A stretch of DNA of 64,000 bases from Halorubrum salinum. Its GTDB lineage: Archaea; Halobacteriota; Halobacteria; Halobacteriales; Haloferacaceae. Made by a program: the position numbers and the translations under genes. The notes below the pieces were generated by a model, which worked only from the letters and a program-made list of their open reading frames with translations, was not told where the DNA came from and searched no databases. This document shows, one piece after another, positions 43,077 to 51,830 of this stretch (positions are counted from its first letter, which is position 1; the number at the start of each line of letters is the position of its first letter). The stretch lies in the NCBI RefSeq assembly GCF_024494575.1, contig NZ_JANHDO010000002.1, positions 248,001 to 312,000 of the forward strand, read 5' to 3'.

Positions 43077-44341
43077 ACGACGGGAGCGCCTCGCCGCATC
43101 GACCTCCCCGAACCGATCTCACCCAGATCACCGAGGCGGTCGCGGCGGCGGACGCCGACGCCTTCGTCGCGGTCGGCGACCGGTTCGACGACGACCTCCG
43201 GTATCTCACGCGCGCCGCCGGATCGGACCGGGCGTCCGCGCTTGTCGTCACCCCGTCGGAAGACGCCGGGGGACGTGCCGTCTACTGCGTGCCGTCCGCG
43301 CTCCGCGAGCGGGCCGAACGGCGGTTCGTCGAGGCCGCGCGCGACCGGGACGGCGGGTTCCACGACTCCATCTCCCGCGAGGTGCGCACCGACCGCGCCG
43401 GCGACCACGCGGGCGAGCGCGCGACCGGAGTCGTCCGCGACCTGATCGGCGACGCGGGCGGCGACGGGACCGCCCTCGTTCCGGCGTCGATCCCGCACGA
43501 CGCGGCGGTGTACCTCGAACGCGCCGGCAACGAACTCGCGTCGACCGACGCGGTCGCGACGGCCAGATCGCTGAAGACGGACGCCGAGATCGACCGGCTC
43601 GGCCGGATCCAGCGCGCGGCCGTCGCGGGGGTCTCTCGCGCGCGAACGGTGCTGGCCGAAAGCGCGGTCGAAGGCGCTCGCCCCACCGGGGACGACCGGC
43701 CGGACCGACGCCCGGCCCTCCGCTGGGACGGATCCCCTCTGACCGCCGAGCGCCTGCGGCGGGCGGTGAACGTCGCGCTCGCGGCAGAGGGCGTCGGCGA
43801 CGCCGGCGACACGGCGATCGGCGTCGGTGGGTCCGCGACCAGCCACCGCCGGGCCGGAACCACCGATATCCGACCGGGCGAGACCGTCGTCGTCGGCGTC
43901 TCGCCCCGCGGACCGGACGGGTATCACGGGGATCTGACTCGCACCTTCGTCGTCGACGGTGACGGCGGGTGGGAGCGGCGGGCGTCCGTCGCGGTCGAGG
44001 CCGCGCGCGAGGCCGCGCTCGCAGAGGTCGAGCCGGGAACGCCGGTCGCGACCGTCGGCGGCGAAGCGGCAGCGGAGCTCGCGGCGTACGGGTTCGACCC
44101 GAACCCCGAACCGGGCGAAGCGGGAGCCACCGGCGAGCCGGTCCGCGGCGTCGGGCTGAGCCGGTGTGAGGCACCGTCGGGCGGGACGGAGCTGCGACCG
44201 GGCCACGTGATCGCCGTCGAGCCGGGCGTCCGCGATCCGACGGTCGGCCGCGTGCGTCTGGGCGACCTCGTCGTCGTCACCGACGACGGCTACGAACCCC
44301 TCGCCGAGCATCCGCTCGGTATCGCGCCCGAACCGCGGTAA
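43073..44341 (+). CDS. M24 (Xaa-Pro peptidase-like) protein with degenerate metal site
   Basis: The 422-residue protein begins with a GTG overlapping the helicase stop. It has a creatinase N-terminal-like domain (about 10-160) and a pita-bread M24 domain (about 165-420). Of the five expected metal ligands only the second Asp (HGDLTRTF) and the first Glu (AVEPGV) are visible. The first Asp is replaced (VVVGVSPRG), the His of GHGIG is Arg (VRGVGL) and the last Glu is Gly (VRLGDLVVV). It is probably not an active metallopeptidase. Confidence 0.8.
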   Translation: MNDGSASPHRPPRTDLTQITEAVAAADADAFVAVGDRFDDDLRYLTRAAGSDRASALVVTPSEDAGGRAVYCVPSALRERAERRFVEAARDRDGGFHDSISREVRTDRAGDHAGERATGVVRDLIGDAGGDGTALVPASIPHDAAVYLERAGNELASTDAVATARSLKTDAEIDRLGRIQRAAVAGVSRARTVLAESAVEGARPTGDDRPDRRPALRWDGSPLTAERLRRAVNVALAAEGVGDAGDTAIGVGGSATSHRRAGTTDIRPGETVVVGVSPRGPDGYHGDLTRTFVVDGDGGWERRASVAVEAAREAALAEVEPGTPVATVGGEAAAELAAYGFDPNPEPGEAGATGEPVRGVGLSRCEAPSGGTELRPGHVIAVEPGVRDPTVGRVRLGDLVVVTDDGYEPLAEHPLGIAPEPR

Positions 44342-44364
44342 ACCGCCGACAGCGTCGGAGAACG

Positions 44365-44670
44365 CTACTCGTCGGGCGCGCTGACCGTCCGGTCCTCCGC
44401 CGCCGCGTCGTCTCCGGGCGTCTCAGGGGAGTCGCCAGACGGCGCGCTCCGGAGCTGTCGGGGGAGGAGGCCGGCGAGGAGCCCGCGGACGAGACGGCCG
44501 GGGTCGAGGAAGTACTGCGGGAGGACGACCATCGCGGCGGCGACGGCGAAGAGGCCGACGCCGAGCGCGAGTTCGCCGGCGAGAAGCCGGATGACGGCGT
44601 AGTTCGCGAGCGGGAGGGCGAAGGCGAGCGACGCCGCCAGTCCGATCATATCCATCACGCCAAGTCTCAT
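44365..44670 (-). CDS. Two-TM membrane protein (DUF7533-like)
   Basis: The 101-residue protein has TM helices at about 7-28 and 33-53, then a basic amphipathic stretch (DPGRLVRGLLAGLLPRQLR) and an acidic tail. It matches a small haloarchaeal membrane family that I recall as DUF7533. Convergent with the M24 gene. Confidence 0.72.
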   Translation of the reverse strand: MRLGVMDMIGLAASLAFALPLANYAVIRLLAGELALGVGLFAVAAAMVVLPQYFLDPGRLVRGLLAGLLPRQLRSAPSGDSPETPGDDAAAEDRTVSAPDE

Positions 44671-44801
44671 CGCCGTTCGGTTGATTCCGAGAGAACAAAA
44701 ACGGCTCGTCGCGAGGCACCCGCCGCCGGTCAGACGCCGGACCGAGCGCCGCCGCCGAGCGAAGGCCGAACCGATATGTGTCGCGCGCGCCCACGTCGGG
44801 T

Positions 44802-45431
44802 ATGTTCACCGGCATCGTCGAGGACACCGGAACGGTTCGCGAGCGGACCGAAACCGCGGACGGGCTCCGGCTACAGATCGGCGTCGAGGGGTTCGACGAC
44901 CTCCACCACGGTCAGTCGATAAGCGTCAGCGGCGTCTGTCTGACCGTCGAAGAGTACGGTTTCAGCGGCGAAGACGGCGATTCGGAGGAAATCGATTCGG
45001 CCGGCGGCTGGTTCGAGGTGTTCCTCGCGAGCGAGACGGTCGCGAAGACGTACCTCGGCGAACTCCGCGAGGGCGACGCCGTCAACGTCGAGCGCGCGAT
45101 GCCCGCCGACGGCCGGTTCGACGGCCACGTGGTACAGGGCCACGTCGACACGGTGGCCGAGGTGACGGGAACGGAGCGCGTCGGCGAGGACTGGCGATTC
45201 GCCTTCGCGATCCCGGAGGGCCACGACCGCTACCTCGTCGAGAAGGGATCGGTGACACTCGACGGGATCTCGCTGACGGTCGCCGAGAAGCGAGACGGCG
45301 AGTTCGACGTCGCGATCATCCCGACGACCCACGACCTCACGACGCTCTCGGAGAAGTCGGTCGGCGACCCGGTTCACCTGGAGGTCGACGTGATCGCGAA
45401 GTACGTCGAAAACATGCTCGACGGGTACTGA
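44802..45431 (+). CDS. ribE: Riboflavin synthase
   Basis: Dismutates 6,7-dimethyl-8-ribityllumazine to riboflavin. The 209-residue protein is the two-barrel bacterial type: MFTGIVEDTGTV begins the first lumazine-binding domain, and the second begins near DGHVVQGHVDTVAEV. SVSGVCLTV and TLDGISLTV are the paired repeats. ATG 44802 is used because family members begin MFTGI. It is 43 kb from rbkR-ribB and lacks the AT-rich inverted repeat seen there. An acidic insertion (about residues 57-72) extends the first barrel. Confidence 0.95.
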   Translation: MFTGIVEDTGTVRERTETADGLRLQIGVEGFDDLHHGQSISVSGVCLTVEEYGFSGEDGDSEEIDSAGGWFEVFLASETVAKTYLGELREGDAVNVERAMPADGRFDGHVVQGHVDTVAEVTGTERVGEDWRFAFAIPEGHDRYLVEKGSVTLDGISLTVAEKRDGEFDVAIIPTTHDLTTLSEKSVGDPVHLEVDVIAKYVENMLDGY

Positions 45432-45464
45432 TCGGGACCGCTCCGTCTCTCCGAAAAACGCCGG

Positions 45465-46163
45465 CTACGCGTCTTTCGCGCCCTTCACCGTCTCGCGGAC
45501 CGCGTCGACGCCCTCGTCGTGGAGCAGATCGCCGACGACGACGACGTCACTGTGTGCGGCCATCTCGTTCGCCGACTCGTAGTCGTGAATGCCGCCGCCG
45601 TAAAACAGGGTGGCGTCGTCGAGCGCGTCGTGGGCGGCAGCGACCTTCTCGGTATCTCCGAACATCCCCGAATACTCCACGTAGACGATCTCTTGGCCGA
45701 ACATCCGCTCTGCGATCTTCGCGTAGGCCGCGACGTCGTCCGCCGCGAGGTCGCAGTTCGCCTCCGTCAGCTGTGCGACCGAGGCCTCCGGGTTCAACAC
45801 GATGTACGCCTCGGTGTGCGTGCGGTCCCAGTCGAGGTCGTCGATGCGGACCCACTCTTTGTGCGCACCGGTGATCCAGAACGGGCCGCCGGCGTTGAAC
45901 ACCGTCGGGATCAGGTAGCCGTCGAGGGCGGGCGAGTCGATGACCACGCCCGGATTCGACGGTTCCTGGTACAGCGGCACGTCGTACTCGGCCGCGGCGT
46001 CGACGACCCGCGTCATCTTCTCCGCGGTGACGTCGAGGGTCCCGCCGATCTCGATCGCGTCGGTTCCGGTCCGGCAGACGTCCTCGAAGGTCTCCCCGTC
46101 CCGAAGCTCCTTGTCGGGATCGACTTTCAGCACGTGATCCCAGTCGTCCCACGGATTGCTCAT
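45465..46163 (-). CDS. Geranylgeranylglyceryl phosphate synthase
   Basis: Makes the first ether bond of archaeal lipids from sn-glycerol 1-phosphate and GGPP. The 232-residue TIM barrel shows [39 protein letters not shown], the glycerophosphate-binding VEYSGMFGD and [12 protein letters not shown], and VVVVGDLLH. Size and motifs fit group I archaeal GGGPS. Convergent with ribE (33 bases). Confidence 0.95.
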   Translation of the reverse strand: MSNPWDDWDHVLKVDPDKELRDGETFEDVCRTGTDAIEIGGTLDVTAEKMTRVVDAAAEYDVPLYQEPSNPGVVIDSPALDGYLIPTVFNAGGPFWITGAHKEWVRIDDLDWDRTHTEAYIVLNPEASVAQLTEANCDLAADDVAAYAKIAERMFGQEIVYVEYSGMFGDTEKVAAAHDALDDATLFYGGGIHDYESANEMAAHSDVVVVGDLLHDEGVDAVRETVKGAKDA

Positions 46164-46256
46164 CGGACACGAATCCTCCGGGCGGAACCAAAAAGGTGCG
46201 GAACCGTCCCCGCGGCGGGAAGCGTTCCGACCGCCCGTGACCGGTCTTGCGAGCGG

Positions 46257-46285
46257 TTATATACTAGGCCGCGGCCAGCCTCCGC
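46257..46285 (+). promoter_or_regulatory. Pilus-cluster promoter element, copy 1
   Basis: TTATAT (46257-46262), six-base spacer, CCGCGGCCA (46269-46277), then eight bases to the GTG start at 46286. The same arrangement, with identical spacing, occurs at 47430 and 51304. The element overlaps the expected promoter of a leaderless mRNA. Confidence 0.75.
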
Positions 46286-46855
46286 GTGACAGAGACACCC
46301 CGATCCGACGATCGATCGACCGGCGGCGAGTCGCTCGCGATAGACGAGCGGCTCAGCGCCGTCGAACGGGCGCTCACCGGGTCCGACGCCGCGGTGGCGG
46401 ACGTGACAGACGGCGCGGAGGCGGCCGCCGAGCGACGGGCGATCGGCTCGCGACTGTCCGATCTCGAGGCGCGCGTCGAGGAACTGGAGGCGGCGACGCA
46501 GGCGCTTCGGGGATACGCCGGCGCGGTCCGCGCTGTGAACGCCGAAGTCGAGCGACGGGCGGACCTCGCGCTCGCCCGATCGAGCCGCGGTCAGCGCTCC
46601 GACGACGCGCAGGGAGAGCCGGCGGCGGGCTCGGAGCCGAGAGCGGAGGTGCCGACGCCGCCGGCGCTCGACGCCGCCGTGCCTGCCGACCCCGGAAGCG
46701 AGGGGAGCGCCGCCCGGCTCGACGGGCCTCGGTCTCACGGTCGCGCGGGCGGATCGGATGCGGCGGACGGATCCGGTCCGGCCGGCGACGATGACGAGAG
46801 CGACGGGACGCCGTGGAGCCGCGACGCGCTGGACCGCCTCCGTGAGACGCTGTAA
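46286..46855 (+). CDS. Coiled-coil protein of pilus cluster (DUF7310-like)
   Basis: The 189-residue protein has no membrane segment. A coiled coil spans about residues 17-95 (IDERLSAVERAL, RLSDLEARVEELEAATQALRGYAGAV, VNAEVERRADLAL), followed by a Gly/Ala/Asp-rich disordered tail ending in a short helix WSRDALDRLRETL. It matches a haloarchaeal family that I recall as DUF7310, found with type IV pilus-like ATPases. It probably bridges or regulates the machine. First gene of unit 1, behind the shared promoter element. Confidence 0.75.
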   Translation: MTETPRSDDRSTGGESLAIDERLSAVERALTGSDAAVADVTDGAEAAAERRAIGSRLSDLEARVEELEAATQALRGYAGAVRAVNAEVERRADLALARSSRGQRSDDAQGEPAAGSEPRAEVPTPPALDAAVPADPGSEGSAARLDGPRSHGRAGGSDAADGSGPAGDDDESDGTPWSRDALDRLRETL

Positions 46856-46891
46856 CGACCCGACGGTCCTCCGAGACGCGTCGCGATCTGC

Positions 46892-47425
46892 GTGGCCGAT
46901 GCGGACGAACCGGTCGAGCCGGTCGGGACGACGAGTCCGACCGGTCGGATCGCCGTGATCCGAGTCGTGTTGACGGTCGCCGTCGCCGCCGCGCTCCTCG
47001 CCGCGTCGATGCCCGCCTTGGAGACGGCCCGTGTCACCACGACGGCGGAGCGGCTCGACTCCGAGGTGGACCGGATCGAGCGGGCGACGGCGCGCGTCGT
47101 CTCCGGGTCGATCGCGGTCGAAGATCCCTCGCTCGCCGCTCGCGCAGGCATGACCGTCCGCGCTCCGAGCGGTGTCACGGCGGCCACGATCCACCGGCTC
47201 GCTCTCGTCGAGGTCGACGGCCCGCGGCCCGACTCCCGCATCGCGTTGCGCTACCGACCCGCCGGCGGACGCGACCGGTACCTCCCTCTCCGCGTCGACG
47301 CCGTCCCCGCGAAGATCGACCTCGTCACCGGCGTGATCGACCTCCGCCCGGGCGGCGAGAGCAGGCTCGAACTCCGGTATGTCGACGACGGCGGGCCGAC
47401 GGTTCGGATAACCCGCGTCGGGTGA
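46892..47425 (+). CDS. Single-TM pseudopilin-like protein (DUF7311-like)
   Basis: 177 residues from a GTG start: a polar N-terminus (1-19), one TM helix (about 20-40, RIAVIRVVLTVAVAAALLAA) and directly after it an amphipathic helix (ETARVTTTAERLDSEVDRIERA), as in TadE-like and pilin proteins, then a beta-rich extracellular part. Second gene of unit 1. The role as minor pilin is inferred from topology and neighbours. Confidence 0.75.
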   Translation: MADADEPVEPVGTTSPTGRIAVIRVVLTVAVAAALLAASMPALETARVTTTAERLDSEVDRIERATARVVSGSIAVEDPSLAARAGMTVRAPSGVTAATIHRLALVEVDGPRPDSRIALRYRPAGGRDRYLPLRVDAVPAKIDLVTGVIDLRPGGESRLELRYVDDGGPTVRITRVG

Positions 47426-47429
47426 GGCT

Positions 47430-47458
47430 TTATATTCGATCCCGCGGCCACGGCCGCC
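47430..47458 (+). promoter_or_regulatory. Pilus-cluster promoter element, copy 2
   Basis: TTATAT (47430-47435), six-base spacer, CCGCGGCCA (47442-47450), eight bases to the ATG at 47459. It drives the secretion ATPase and platform genes; the TATA begins only five bases after the stop of the gene upstream. Confidence 0.75.
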
Positions 47459-49426
47459 ATGACATTCGATCGCTCCGCGTTCTCGCGTCTCGGTGGGGGG
47501 TCGCTCCGCTCGCTTCCGTGGGTCGAGAGCGACGCGCCCAGCTGTCGGTGCGACCCGGCGTTCAGAGAACCGATCGGGACCGGTGTCGACGACCGCGTCG
47601 TGCTCGCCGTCGACGCCGACGAGTGTCCCGGTGGCGGCGACCTCGCCGCCAGTCCCGACTGCCTCTCGACAGTGGTCGCGGCGCTGACGGACCGCGACGC
47701 TGACGTGATCCGGACGCACCACGGCGGGAGAGAGCGGACGTACGCGGGCCGCGCCGCCGCGTGTCTGCTCGCCGCCGGTCGGTTCCGCGAGCAGGTCGCG
47801 TTCCATGAGACGCGGCTCGCAGACCGGGTGTGTCGAGACCCGGTCGGGGCCGCCCGCGAGGCCGACGGTCGCGCTGGCGCGCCGAGGCGGATCGCCGCCG
47901 AATCCGGGCTGTCCGAGGTGGTCGCGGGCGCTGACGAGACCGGTGACGTGCTCCGCGCACACGCCGGGCCGCGGATCGCGGCCACCCGCGTGGCGTCCGA
48001 ACCGCCGCCGCGAGCCGCGCTCGTCGATCGATGGGACCTCGACACCGGTGCGACGGTACGACTGTACGAAGGCGAAGAGGCCCTGCGGACGTATCACCTC
48101 ACGCCCCCTTCGGCCGACCTCGACGACGAGGCGATCGCGCGGCTCGCGGCGGCCAAAGACCGGCTCCTCGACGATCCGGTCGGCGGCGACCGGGCACCGG
48201 GACGGGCCGTCAGAGCGGTCGCGGTCGAGGGAGATCCGGTACCCACGCTCGTCGACGTGCTTCGGCGACACACCCGGGGATACGGCGTGTTCGAGCACGT
48301 CTTCGCAGACGACCGCGTGAGTGACGCCACGCTGACGGCACCCGTCACCGACAATCCGCTCCGCGTGGTCGTCGACGGGGAACGCTGTCGCACGAACGTC
48401 CGGCTCCCCCCGGAGGGTGCGGCCACGCTGGCGTCTCGGCTTCGACGAACGAGCGGGCGGGGGTTCTCCCGCGCCAGTCCGACGCTCGACGCGACGCTGG
48501 AGACGGAGGCTGGTCGGGTCCGGGTCGCAGCGACGACCGCCCCGGCGAGCGACGGACTCTCCTTCGCGTTCCGCCGAGGTGACCCAGACGCGTGGACGCT
48601 CGCACGGCTCGTCGACGTCGGGACGATCACGGCCGACGCCGCGGGGCTCGTCTCCGTCGCCGTCAAGCGGGGCGTGACCGGTCTCGTCGCGGGCGGCCGC
48701 GGTGCCGGGAAGACGACCGCGCTCGGCTCGCTCCTCTGGGAGCTTCCGTCCGCGACTCGGTCGGTCCTCATCGAGGACACGCCGGAGCTACCGGCGGCCG
48801 CGCTGGCCGCCGCCGGTCGCGACGCTCAGCGACTCCGCGTCGGCGACGGTGCCGAGCCCTCACCGAGCGAGGCGGTCCGGACCGCGCTGCGGCTCGGGGG
48901 CGGTTCGATCGTGGTCGGCGAGGTTCGCGGCGAGGAGGCACGGGCGCTGTACGAGGCGATGCGCGTCGGCGCGACCGGCGAGACGGTGCTCGGAACGATC
49001 CACGGAGAGGACCCGGCCGCCGTCAAGGAGCGCGTCGTCACGGACCTCGGGGTTCCGGCGTCGTCGTTCGCTTCGACCGACCTCGTCGTGCTCCTCGACG
49101 ACTGCGAGGTCGACGTGATCGCCGAAGTCGTCGACCGCGACGGCGACGCTCAGTTCGAGCCGCTGTACGAGCGGACTGCGACGGGACTCGCGCCGACCGG
49201 GCGGATCGACCGCGGCGAGAGCCGACTGGTCGGCGCGCTCGCCGCGCCGGACGAGTCGTACGCGGAGGTCAGAACGGTGATCTCCCGGCGAGCGGAACGC
49301 GTCGCGACCGCGGTTCGGCGGCGACGGCTGGCACCGAGCCGGTACGCCGCCGTCGACGTCGCCGACCGCGACACCGGCGCATCCGGCCGCGACGCCGACG
49401 CTCCGGACGGCGGTACGGCCCGATGA
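47459..49426 (+). CDS. Type II/IV secretion system ATPase
   Basis: Hexameric assembly motor of a type IV pilus-like system. In the 655-residue protein the N-terminal domain (1-280) is haloarchaea-specific, with several Cys near 29-57. The RecA-like domain has Walker A GGRGAGKTT at 412-420 (Lys418), an Asp box around VLIEDTPELP, Walker B GGSIVVGEVRG and the His box TGETVLGTIHGE. Compared with archaellum ArlI it is longer at the N-terminus. The ATGA overlap with the next gene shows coupling to the membrane platform. Confidence 0.93.
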   Translation: MTFDRSAFSRLGGGSLRSLPWVESDAPSCRCDPAFREPIGTGVDDRVVLAVDADECPGGGDLAASPDCLSTVVAALTDRDADVIRTHHGGRERTYAGRAAACLLAAGRFREQVAFHETRLADRVCRDPVGAAREADGRAGAPRRIAAESGLSEVVAGADETGDVLRAHAGPRIAATRVASEPPPRAALVDRWDLDTGATVRLYEGEEALRTYHLTPPSADLDDEAIARLAAAKDRLLDDPVGGDRAPGRAVRAVAVEGDPVPTLVDVLRRHTRGYGVFEHVFADDRVSDATLTAPVTDNPLRVVVDGERCRTNVRLPPEGAATLASRLRRTSGRGFSRASPTLDATLETEAGRVRVAATTAPASDGLSFAFRRGDPDAWTLARLVDVGTITADAAGLVSVAVKRGVTGLVAGGRGAGKTTALGSLLWELPSATRSVLIEDTPELPAAALAAAGRDAQRLRVGDGAEPSPSEAVRTALRLGGGSIVVGEVRGEEARALYEAMRVGATGETVLGTIHGEDPAAVKERVVTDLGVPASSFASTDLVVLLDDCEVDVIAEVVDRDGDAQFEPLYERTATGLAPTGRIDRGESRLVGALAAPDESYAEVRTVISRRAERVATAVRRRRLAPSRYAAVDVADRDTGASGRDADAPDGGTAR

Positions 49427-51231
49427 CCGATCCGAACGGATCGGCGGGCGCTTCGACACGGGTGTCCGCGGAACGCGACGACGAGGCGGGATCGCCGGAA
49501 CTCCGCCGATCGCTCTCGTTTCTCGGGTGGAACCGCCCACCGGAAGCCGTGATCGCGATCGGAAATCGGTCGGGGATCGTCGTCGGCCTCGTCGCCGCGC
49601 TCGTCGCTCTGCTCGCCCTCGGGCCGGCAGCGAGCGGACTCGCCGGACTCGTCGCTGGGCTCGGCGCGACGCACGCCGTCCACCGAGGACCGGTGTGGAT
49701 CGCCTCGCTCCGCCGAACTCGAGCGCTCGGAGCCGCGCCCGGACTCGTCGGGCGCCTCGTGTTGCGGATGCGGCTCGACCCCTCGACGGAACGCGCGGTC
49801 CAGTTCGCCGCCCGGACCGGAAACGGGCCCTTGGCGGACGCACTGTCCCGTCACGAGCGGGGGAGCGCAGACGTCCCGACGAGTGGGCTCCGGGCGTTCG
49901 CCCGCGAGTGGCAGCCTTGGTTTCCGGCCATCGACCGCGCCGCAGCGCTCGTCAGAACCGCGGCGTCGGCACCGGCAGAGCGACGGGGGCGGTGTCTCGA
50001 CCGGGCCCTCGAGGCGACGATCGCCGGAACGACGGATCGGCTCGCCGCCTTCGTCGGCGAGGTTCGCGGCCCGGTCTCCGCGCTGTACGCGTTCGGCGTC
50101 CTCCTTCCGCTGGCGATGATAGCGCTGTTGCCCGCGGCCGCGGCGTCCGGCGTTCCGATCGGCCCGGGCGTCGTCACTGGGTTGTATCTCGTCGCGCTGC
50201 CCGCCGGCCTGCTCGCCGCGTCCGGATGGCTGCTCTCGCGCCGCCCGGTCGCGTTCGCCCCGCCGGCGATAGGGAGCGATCACCGGGACGTTCCGAGTCG
50301 CGGCCCGCACGCCGTGGTGCTCGGAGTCGGAACCGGTGTCACGGCGGCGGTGGCGGCCGCGTTGGGAGTCGCCCGATGGGCGGCACCCGTGGCGGGGATC
50401 GGCGTCGGAGTCGGCGTCGCGCTGCTCGTCTCCGTCCGCGCCCGCCGCTCTGTGCTCGCGGACGTGCGTGCGGTCGAGCGAAGCCTCCCAGACGCGATGA
50501 CCGTGATCGGCGGCGACGTCGCCGAGGGCGTCTCGGTCGAGGCCGCGGTCGCGAACGCGGGCGAGCGGATCGACGACGCGACCGGCGAGCTGTTCGAGCG
50601 CGCCGGCCGTCGGAGCGACGCGCTTCGCGTCGGGGTGCGAGAGGCGTTTCTCGGCCGCGGCGGGCCCGCCGTTGCGGTCCCGTCCCCGCGAGTCAACGGG
50701 GCGGTCGCGCTCCTCGCCGTCGCGGCGAGAGAGGGTCGTCCCGCCGGCGACGTCCTGCTCGAATTGGCAGACCAGTTAGAAGAGCTCCGCGCGCTCGAGG
50801 CCGACGCACGTCGACAGCTCGCGACCGTGACGGGAACGCTGACGAACACCGCAGCCGTGTTCGCTCCGCTCGTCGGTGGAGCGACGATCGCGCTCGCGAC
50901 CGGGATCGACACGGTCGACGTCACGACGGTCGGAGCCGGGGCCGCTGCGGGTGCGGACGCGCTCGGATCCGGCGGCGTTCCGGCGGACACTGCGGGACCG
51001 TCCGTGGGGTCCGGGACCGAGCCGAGGGCGTCGTCGGCGCTCGCGGTGCCGGTGCTCGGCCGGATCGTCGGCGCGTACGTCCTGGTACTCGCGGGACTGC
51101 TCACCGCACTCGCGACGGGGCTCGAGCGGGGGTTCGACCGGACGCTCGTCGCGTATCGGATCGGGATCGCCCTGCCGACCGCGACGGCGACGTACCTCGT
51201 CTCCTTCCTCGGAGCCGGACTCCTGTTATAA
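49423..51231 (+). CDS. Type II secretion F/TadB-TadC-like platform protein
   Basis: Polytopic membrane platform of the pilus machine, 602 residues with about eight or nine TM segments. Two T2SSF-like halves can be seen: the first has a cytoplasmic domain (LRRTRALGAAPGLVGRLVLRM onward, about 85-200); the second begins near VRAVERSLPDAMTVIGGDVAEGVSVEAAV, the typical TadC/FlaJ sequence, and ends with TM helices at the C-terminus. It overlaps the ATPase gene by four bases. Equivalent to fused TadB+TadC. Confidence 0.9.
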   Translation: MTDPNGSAGASTRVSAERDDEAGSPELRRSLSFLGWNRPPEAVIAIGNRSGIVVGLVAALVALLALGPAASGLAGLVAGLGATHAVHRGPVWIASLRRTRALGAAPGLVGRLVLRMRLDPSTERAVQFAARTGNGPLADALSRHERGSADVPTSGLRAFAREWQPWFPAIDRAAALVRTAASAPAERRGRCLDRALEATIAGTTDRLAAFVGEVRGPVSALYAFGVLLPLAMIALLPAAAASGVPIGPGVVTGLYLVALPAGLLAASGWLLSRRPVAFAPPAIGSDHRDVPSRGPHAVVLGVGTGVTAAVAAALGVARWAAPVAGIGVGVGVALLVSVRARRSVLADVRAVERSLPDAMTVIGGDVAEGVSVEAAVANAGERIDDATGELFERAGRRSDALRVGVREAFLGRGGPAVAVPSPRVNGAVALLAVAAREGRPAGDVLLELADQLEELRALEADARRQLATVTGTLTNTAAVFAPLVGGATIALATGIDTVDVTTVGAGAAAGADALGSGGVPADTAGPSVGSGTEPRASSALAVPVLGRIVGAYVLVLAGLLTALATGLERGFDRTLVAYRIGIALPTATATYLVSFLGAGLLL

Positions 51232-51303
51232 CGCGGCGGCCGGACGCCGCGACCGCTCGGTCGTCCCGGAGCGCCCCGCCTGTCTCAGACGTTGCCCGGC
51301 ATC

Positions 51304-51332
51304 TTATATATCGAGCCGCGGCCAGCCGACCC
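51304..51332 (+). promoter_or_regulatory. Pilus-cluster promoter element, copy 3
   Basis: TTATAT (51304-51309), six-base spacer, CCGCGGCCA (51316-51324), eight bases to the ATG at 51333. Together with copies at 46257 and 47430 it marks the start of the third unit of the cluster. Confidence 0.75.
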
Positions 51333-51830
51333 ATGTTCGAGACGAACGTCGACGCCACCTACGCGTGGCTCGGACTCGCTCTGGTGAGCGTCGCGGCGGC
51401 GGGCGTCGCGGCGACGCTTCCGGCGTCTCCGCCGCCGGACGCGAGCGGTGTGGCGCACACGATCGACTCGGTCGCCGACGGTCCCCACCCGGCGCGAGCC
51501 GAACACGGCCTCGCGGCGAGCCAGATGCGACTCACGGAGCGATCGATCGGACTGCGGAGCGACGGCGGCGTCGGATTCGCGTCGTTACACGGTCCGAAAG
51601 TGACACCCGTGCCAGCGGGACACGCCGACCGGAATCGGACCGACGGAATCAACCGACTTCGCCCCGTGCTCGACGGCGTTCCACCGTCGTCGGCGTTCGA
51701 CGATCCGGACGCCTTCGCGGCCGCGGCGTCCCGCGCCCGCGCCGCCGCCGGAGCGTGGCGACCGGCACCGGAGCGGCTCACCGTGCGGCGGGTTCACTAC
51801 GGAGGTGTCCATGTCACGCTCGTCGGGTGA
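51333..51830 (+). CDS. Single-TM pilin-like protein (DUF7283-like)
   Basis: The 165-residue protein has ten residues before a TM helix (about 11-30, AWLGLALVSVAAAGVAATLP), then an extracellular Ala/Arg/Pro-rich part and a small C-terminal beta segment (ERLTVRRVHYGGVHVTLVG). No Cys. It is first in unit 3 and overlaps the next gene by 20 bases. Probably a pilin or minor pilin; N-terminal processing by PibD is not obvious from sequence. Confidence 0.75.
   Translation: MFETNVDATYAWLGLALVSVAAAGVAATLPASPPPDASGVAHTIDSVADGPHPARAEHGLAASQMRLTERSIGLRSDGGVGFASLHGPKVTPVPAGHADRNRTDGINRLRPVLDGVPPSSAFDDPDAFAAAASRARAAAGAWRPAPERLTVRRVHYGGVHVTLVG

Noticed and set aside
46160-48298. Long minus-strand open frame (712 codons)
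   Set aside because: Antisense to the DUF7310-like, DUF7311-like and ATPase genes; composition is basic and low-complexity, unlike halophilic proteins.
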